A stretch of DNA of 64,000 nt from Apostichopus japonicus (lineage: Eukaryota; Echinodermata; Holothuroidea; Aspidochirotida; Stichopodidae). The stretch lies in assembly GCF_037975245.1 (NCBI RefSeq), contig NC_092561.1:1340501-1404500 (forward strand), in the 5' to 3' direction. Under the pieces are notes generated by a model. That model did not search any database. It worked only from the letters and a program-made list of their open reading frames with translations, and was not told the origin of the DNA. Made by a program: the position numbers and the translations under genes. Positions within the stretch are counted from its first letter, which is position 1. The number at the start of each line of letters is the position of its first letter. Positions 59,795-64,000 of the stretch are shown here, one piece after another.

Positions 59795-59870
59795 CAGCGT
59801 CCATAGCCTAGTGGTTAGGGTGTCCGCGTACAGAGCGGAAGGCCCGTGGTTCGAATCCCGGTGGAGGCTG
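59795..59870 (+). mobile_element. tRNA-like SINE head, family B, copy 1
   Basis: A 76 nt block with pairing ends CAGCGTCC and GGAGGCTG (one mismatch), A-box TAGCCTAGTGGTTAGGG, a stem TCCGC/GCGGA enclosing a 7 nt loop, and B-box GGTTCGAATCC. The T-stem pairs poorly and copies recur in a larger repeat unit, so this is a SINE-type derivative and not a working tRNA gene. Confidence 0.7.
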
Positions 59871-60167
59871 AAAGTTTTTTCACTGTTCTTGATTTTCCAA
59901 CTCATTACGATTTTCATTTATATATATTCATTTGCCTTTGTCGTTTACCTCCATTGCATTAACATAAAGTCTGTTCAAAGTATCTCTTTCGAGATCCGGC
60001 TTTAGGAATCACAAATGATTTTCGAGTTGGTCAGCATCATGTTTGATCTCTAGAGTAAGGCAAAATATGTCACCAAAAACAGAACTAGTATTGTTCGATA
60101 CAGGTGACAAACGCCTACAGTGGAATTACGATCTTCCTTATCGGTTTCGAACCTCTGGACATACAAT

Positions 60168-60243
60168 CAGCGTCCATAGCCTAGTGGTTAGGGTGTCCGC
60201 GTACAGAGCGGAAGGCCCGTGGTTCGAATCCCGGTGGAGGCTG
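60168..60243 (+). mobile_element. tRNA-like SINE head, family B, copy 2
   Basis: Identical in layout and nearly in sequence to 59795-59870, 373 bp further on. Reverse partial copies lie at 59587-59641 and about 59345-59391. Confidence 0.7.
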
Positions 60244-60345
60244 AAAGTTTTTTCACTGTTCTTGATTTTCCAACTCATTACGATTTTCATTTATATATAT
60301 TCAATTGCCTTTGTCGTTTACCTCCATTGCATTAACATAAAAAAA

Positions 60346-60349
60346 AAAA

Positions 60350-60399
<50 letters not shown>

Positions 60400-62931
60400 G
60401 TTATTATTTTTAGTTATTATTTTTAGTTATATATTTAGTTTATTTAGTTATATATTTTGTTGATGAACATCAGATGTAGAAAGGCTCATTTCTCAAAACT
60501 TTAGTTTAATACAGAAACATCAACTTTGTTGATACCAGTGGGTTTGATCCAACAATGTACAACATATCTTCATGAAATGGTTAGGAAAGCTGTCGTTAGA
60601 CATACACGGCACCCCTCCCCCCACCCGCCCCACCGTCAAACCAAGGTTGTGATTCACCCCAGTTCCTCAACTAATGTAACAATTAATGTAGATGCATAGG
60701 GTCATTTATAGATTTCCGTCCACCATCCCTTGCAACCACCCCACCCCCCCCCCACCATTATCACCAAAAAGCCCTTGTTCTGATTTCGCTTGGCTTCCTC
60801 GTTTAACCCCAACAATTCGCACAGCTCTGCCTCTCCATTATAAAAGAGGGCCTGGGCTTTCATTCGTTTTCGTCAAGCCCTACCCCTTCCCCATGCCTAG
60901 GAACCATATCCTATGGGGCAATACAACCATTACTAGAGCTACCATGAACTCTAGAGCTACCATGAACTCTAGAGCTACCATGAACTCTAGAGCTACCATG
61001 AACTCTAGAGCTACCATGAACTCTAGAGCTACCATGAACTCTAGAGCTACCATGAACTCTAGAGCTACCATGAACTCTTTTATTGAAAGAAGAGATGGTA
61101 TAACAACAAGATCGATTACATGAAAGTCGGAAACAAAGCAAACAATTTGTTCAGATGTGTTCTTTTTGCATATGTATTTACAATTGAAAATAATGGCAAC
61201 TGAAAGTATATACATTTATCGGTAAAAAAAAGTTTTGTTTTTGCACCATATTGACACTTTGCTCTGTTATCTCTGTACTGGGTAAATCCAAACATCAAGA
61301 TTTAAATATTACCACAAGTTGACACTGGTGAAAGTCATCAAACAAAACTGAGAAAATAATATTGAAATTTCCTTTTACTTTGCCCATTGTTTCATCTCTT
61401 ATCACCCCACACCCCTTGCCCCCCCCCCCACTACACCCACCTGCCCAAACCCACCATTGTAGTACGGTACCCACCAGGAAATTCCTTGAGGGGTTAATAT
61501 GATGAAGTTATAAATGTAAACAAGAACAAAATCCCACTTTTTTTTACCATGAAAAAAAGCTTTAATTAATGTCTCAAACCATTTCCAAGACATTGAATTA
61601 TCGTCATAGTAACCTCTATCTTTTGATTCACAGAATATGAGTATTTACGGTCAGCCCTTTTTTTTTTGGTCTCATTCTCTTGGTTCACAAATACTTGATA
61701 ACAGAAACACAAATGATATCAATTGAGTTGGTATACCATGAACAGGCAATGCACATCTCCATGGTAACCTGTATTCAGTGACTAGCATTGCTTTCATGCT
61801 GACTCATTGCGTCCCTATGCAATATTTGAGGAACTGACCTTGTCTGGGTGCTAGACCGAAACATTTCTGCTTTTCAACTAAACATTGACGAGCCTCAGAT
61901 ATGTGATGTGTTATGACTTAAAATATAATAGAGGTAAAGAAATAGAAAAAGAAAAAATAACAGTGGTTTTTTAATCCTCCGCCAAAATAAATGTTGTGCC
62001 TAATGTTGTGCCCTCTTCCCCCCCCCCCACCCTCTAAAATGTTGTGCCCTCTTACACTACACTCTATTACTTCATGCAAATCTTTATCACTGAGTCATGG
62101 GCTGACTTTGTGGGTTAACTCTTGCTGACCTAACCTTGTTTTAGCAGTTCATAAGCACTCTGTGGATAATTAATCACTGCACATAACACGAGTTGTACCG
62201 TAAGATGGAAAAATAACATGCATTTCACCTTGTGACTGGAATTGGTGCCATTTCAAATGATCCAAATTTCTTAAATAGATTATTTAATGTCAAACAAGGA
62301 GTAGGATTAACCTTACTTGCAATGAAGAATAGTAGACACTTTTCTTTTTAAACACACGACACCCTATTTTCCTTCGTGTTTTGTAAGGCCCTTTATTGGC
62401 AAAAAATAACTCAACCGGTACATAACTGGAATCAATAAGACTTTATTCATTCGAAGTTCATTGTTACTTCATCTTAACCAACATGATGTTTTTTTAACCA
62501 AAATTTCAGATAATTTCTGCCAAAAGAAAAATCAGCTTTTAATGAACCCTCCCTCCCTCCCCCTGCCCACCCCACTAACTGATTTCTTCAAGCCATAACT
62601 TTGAAGATGACCCACCATATTCATAGATTACCGTGCATTTCCTCTAGAATTACTTGGGGTAACCTAAATTACCTTAAGAACCAGCCTGTGGGGTCTTATT
62701 TTTGTAACATGACAATAAGTGTATCAAAATACGACTACAACAAAAGACATCAAAATCCACATCGTTCACTTGCAGACTAACACAAGCGTGACGATATTCT
62801 GGAAGCTGTTCTGGTTTTGCCGCGACTGAAGTATCAAACGGTATCCCAATCATAATACTGCAGTGTCTTTCACCTGGTTATACCAATCCTCTTGCGGTGT
62901 AATATTTGTCTTCCTGATTCCGCTGACAGCT
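60346..62931. other. Intergenic stretch downstream of CSTF3
   Basis: It contains a short AT array (60358-60396), the 18 bp minisatellite and several C runs. TTTATT at 62442-62447 is an AATAAA signal on the minus strand, about 490 bp after the CSTF3 stop, and would make 62932 down to about 62420 its 3'UTR. Confidence 0.45.
60933..61079. repeat. 18 bp minisatellite, eight copies
   Basis: Near-identical head-to-tail copies of AGAGCTACCATGAACTCT. The unit is a multiple of three, so poly-peptide ORFs run through on both strands. These are artefacts. Confidence 0.95.
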
Positions 62932-63676
62932 TCACTTGGCACGCTTCTGTTGACGACTCCTGTAGATGTCGTGGACCGGCGCCCTCTGTGAGTTCTCCTC
63001 GTCGTCCGAATCGTCATTGGTTTTCCCAGAATCGTCTGCTGCCCTCTTTCTCTTTGGTGCTTCCGAATCTTGGCTATTATCTCCTCCGTCGTTACTGCCA
63101 TTCGTTATGGTGACTTCTTCGGCTTTAGCTGAAATAAATGTCATGTCGTATTTTAAATCTTTTCTTTTTTCCCTTATATTTTGGTAGTTTCTATATAATA
63201 TGTGTCATCTTAGTTGTGTCTCGTTTAAAGTGGTCTTGTCAAGTTACAATATTTTTGCATATTCTTCAAACACGTTTATTGAAGCAATATTAGGAACAAA
63301 AATTGAATTGGGATATATGTTAAGATATCTTGATATCAGTAAAACACTAACACACAAACTGTATCATAGCACACTTGCACAGAGGGAGCACTCAGACACA
63401 AAGCATCTCCACGGTAACGCAGGACCTCCCTTATTTCTAATGCAACTCAGCTAACTTTTGTGATCAGCTTAACCAGTTTTGCACATCCAGTCACACATAC
63501 CATCCACATCTCACACAGATTCCTTTTGCCTCTGGCAAAACAGGACAAAAAAGATTGAAACTTGGACTGAAATTGTCCTAGTCCCTTTCTTGAAGGTATT
63601 TTGGAATAAACTTACGTTCTGGAATGGTGCATTCGGCTAGAAGCCGCATGAGCTCATCCACGCGAACAAAGGGACC
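62932..63676 (-). CDS. CSTF3: Cleavage stimulation factor subunit 3 (CstF-77), C-terminal exons
   Basis: Two minus-strand exons, 63676-63616 and 63128-62932, join in phase 1. The first reads GPFVRVDELMRLLAECTIP. The second reads a charged linker (PKRKRAADDSGKTNDDSDDEE) and ends APVHDIYRSRQQKRAK and a stop. Both ends match the conserved C-terminal tail of CstF-77/Rna14-type proteins; the final VHDIYR-RQQKR signature is very specific. CstF-77 is the scaffold of the nuclear complex that binds downstream of the poly(A) signal and stimulates pre-mRNA cleavage. The tail follows the HAT repeats, which must lie beyond the right edge. The linker seems shorter than in vertebrates, so a small extra exon between the two cannot be excluded. 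Confidence 0.88.
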
Positions 63677-64000
63677 CTGCAGTAGACAAGACAGAAGATG
63701 AATTAATAGTATCAAGGAAGAGTTATGTTGGTAGTTGCTCAGGAGGGAAGGAGCAGGATAAGGAGGTAGGGTGAGAAGAGAGATGGATGGAAACCAAAAG
63801 ACCAGAGGACTTAAAAACACTGGCATCTTCAGCAAGAGAACTTTCACATCCTCAAACAACTGCCCTCACCACACAATGTTTATTTACTCCTTAGACCCCT
63901 CCCCACGGACGGATGTCAGCCAAATTTCTAGGGTGTGCATGATAGTGCATTTCAAGCCTGCAGGGTAACAGAGGGTAGAGCCTATAGGGTGTAGTGAGGA

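Noticed and set aside
59795-60243. Two functional tRNA genes
   Set aside because: A and B boxes and an acceptor-like stem are present, but the T-stem pairs badly, and the blocks are part of a 373 bp repeat with truncated reverse copies. SINE origin fits better.
60692-61123. 143-codon frame with repeated ATMNSR
   Set aside because: It is created by the 18 bp minisatellite, and the reverse strand is equally open.

Overview
This window is nuclear DNA from an animal. Its genes are split into short exons with GT..AG introns, and the introns and spacers are full of microsatellites, minisatellites and small transposons. Five protein-coding loci can be reconstructed exon by exon with consistent splice phases: a paraoxonase, calcyphosin-2, a secreted Tie-receptor-like ectodomain, a NACHT protein of the NLR class, and the 3' end of CSTF3. 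Paraoxonase, Tie-like and NLR genes together suggest an invertebrate deuterostome. An echinoderm, possibly a sea cucumber, is my best guess, but that is inference and not proven by the sequence.

Layout. 1-4322: 5' part of a paraoxonase/arylesterase gene on the minus strand (five exons), with a hAT-like transposon in an intron. 4323-6220: spacer between two head-to-head genes, holding a palindromic minisatellite. 6221-23487: calcyphosin-2 on the plus strand, 16 coding exons giving 562 residues. Its introns hold a 4.4 kb foldback element, two hAT-type MITEs and tandem repeats. 23488-28110: intergenic minisatellites. 28111-35282: Tie-like secreted protein on the plus strand, 7 exons, 337 residues, with a roughly 270 bp ATT array in an intron. 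35283-45888: intergenic, with a broken LINE, hAT elements, SINEs and a doubtful chain of small minus-strand exons (42327-44665). 45889-48673: NACHT protein with an N-terminal death-fold domain on the minus strand, 3 exons, 648 residues. 48674-62931: gene-poor and repeat-rich, with nested hAT elements, tRNA-like SINEs and long AT arrays. 62932-63676: last two visible exons of CSTF3 on the minus strand.

The genes do not form one pathway. Calcyphosin-2 is a Ca2+-binding protein with a DM10-like module, CSTF3 is a pre-mRNA 3'-end processing factor, and paraoxonase is a membrane-anchored or secreted lactonase-family protein. The NACHT and Tie-like loci are of the immune or receptor kind that often expands in invertebrate deuterostomes. 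Points most worth checking: replacement of the PON catalytic-dyad histidine by glutamine, the Tie-like protein with no membrane or kinase part, the NLR without LRRs, the exon chain at 42-45 kb, and the set of hAT-type elements with readable 8 bp target-site duplications.
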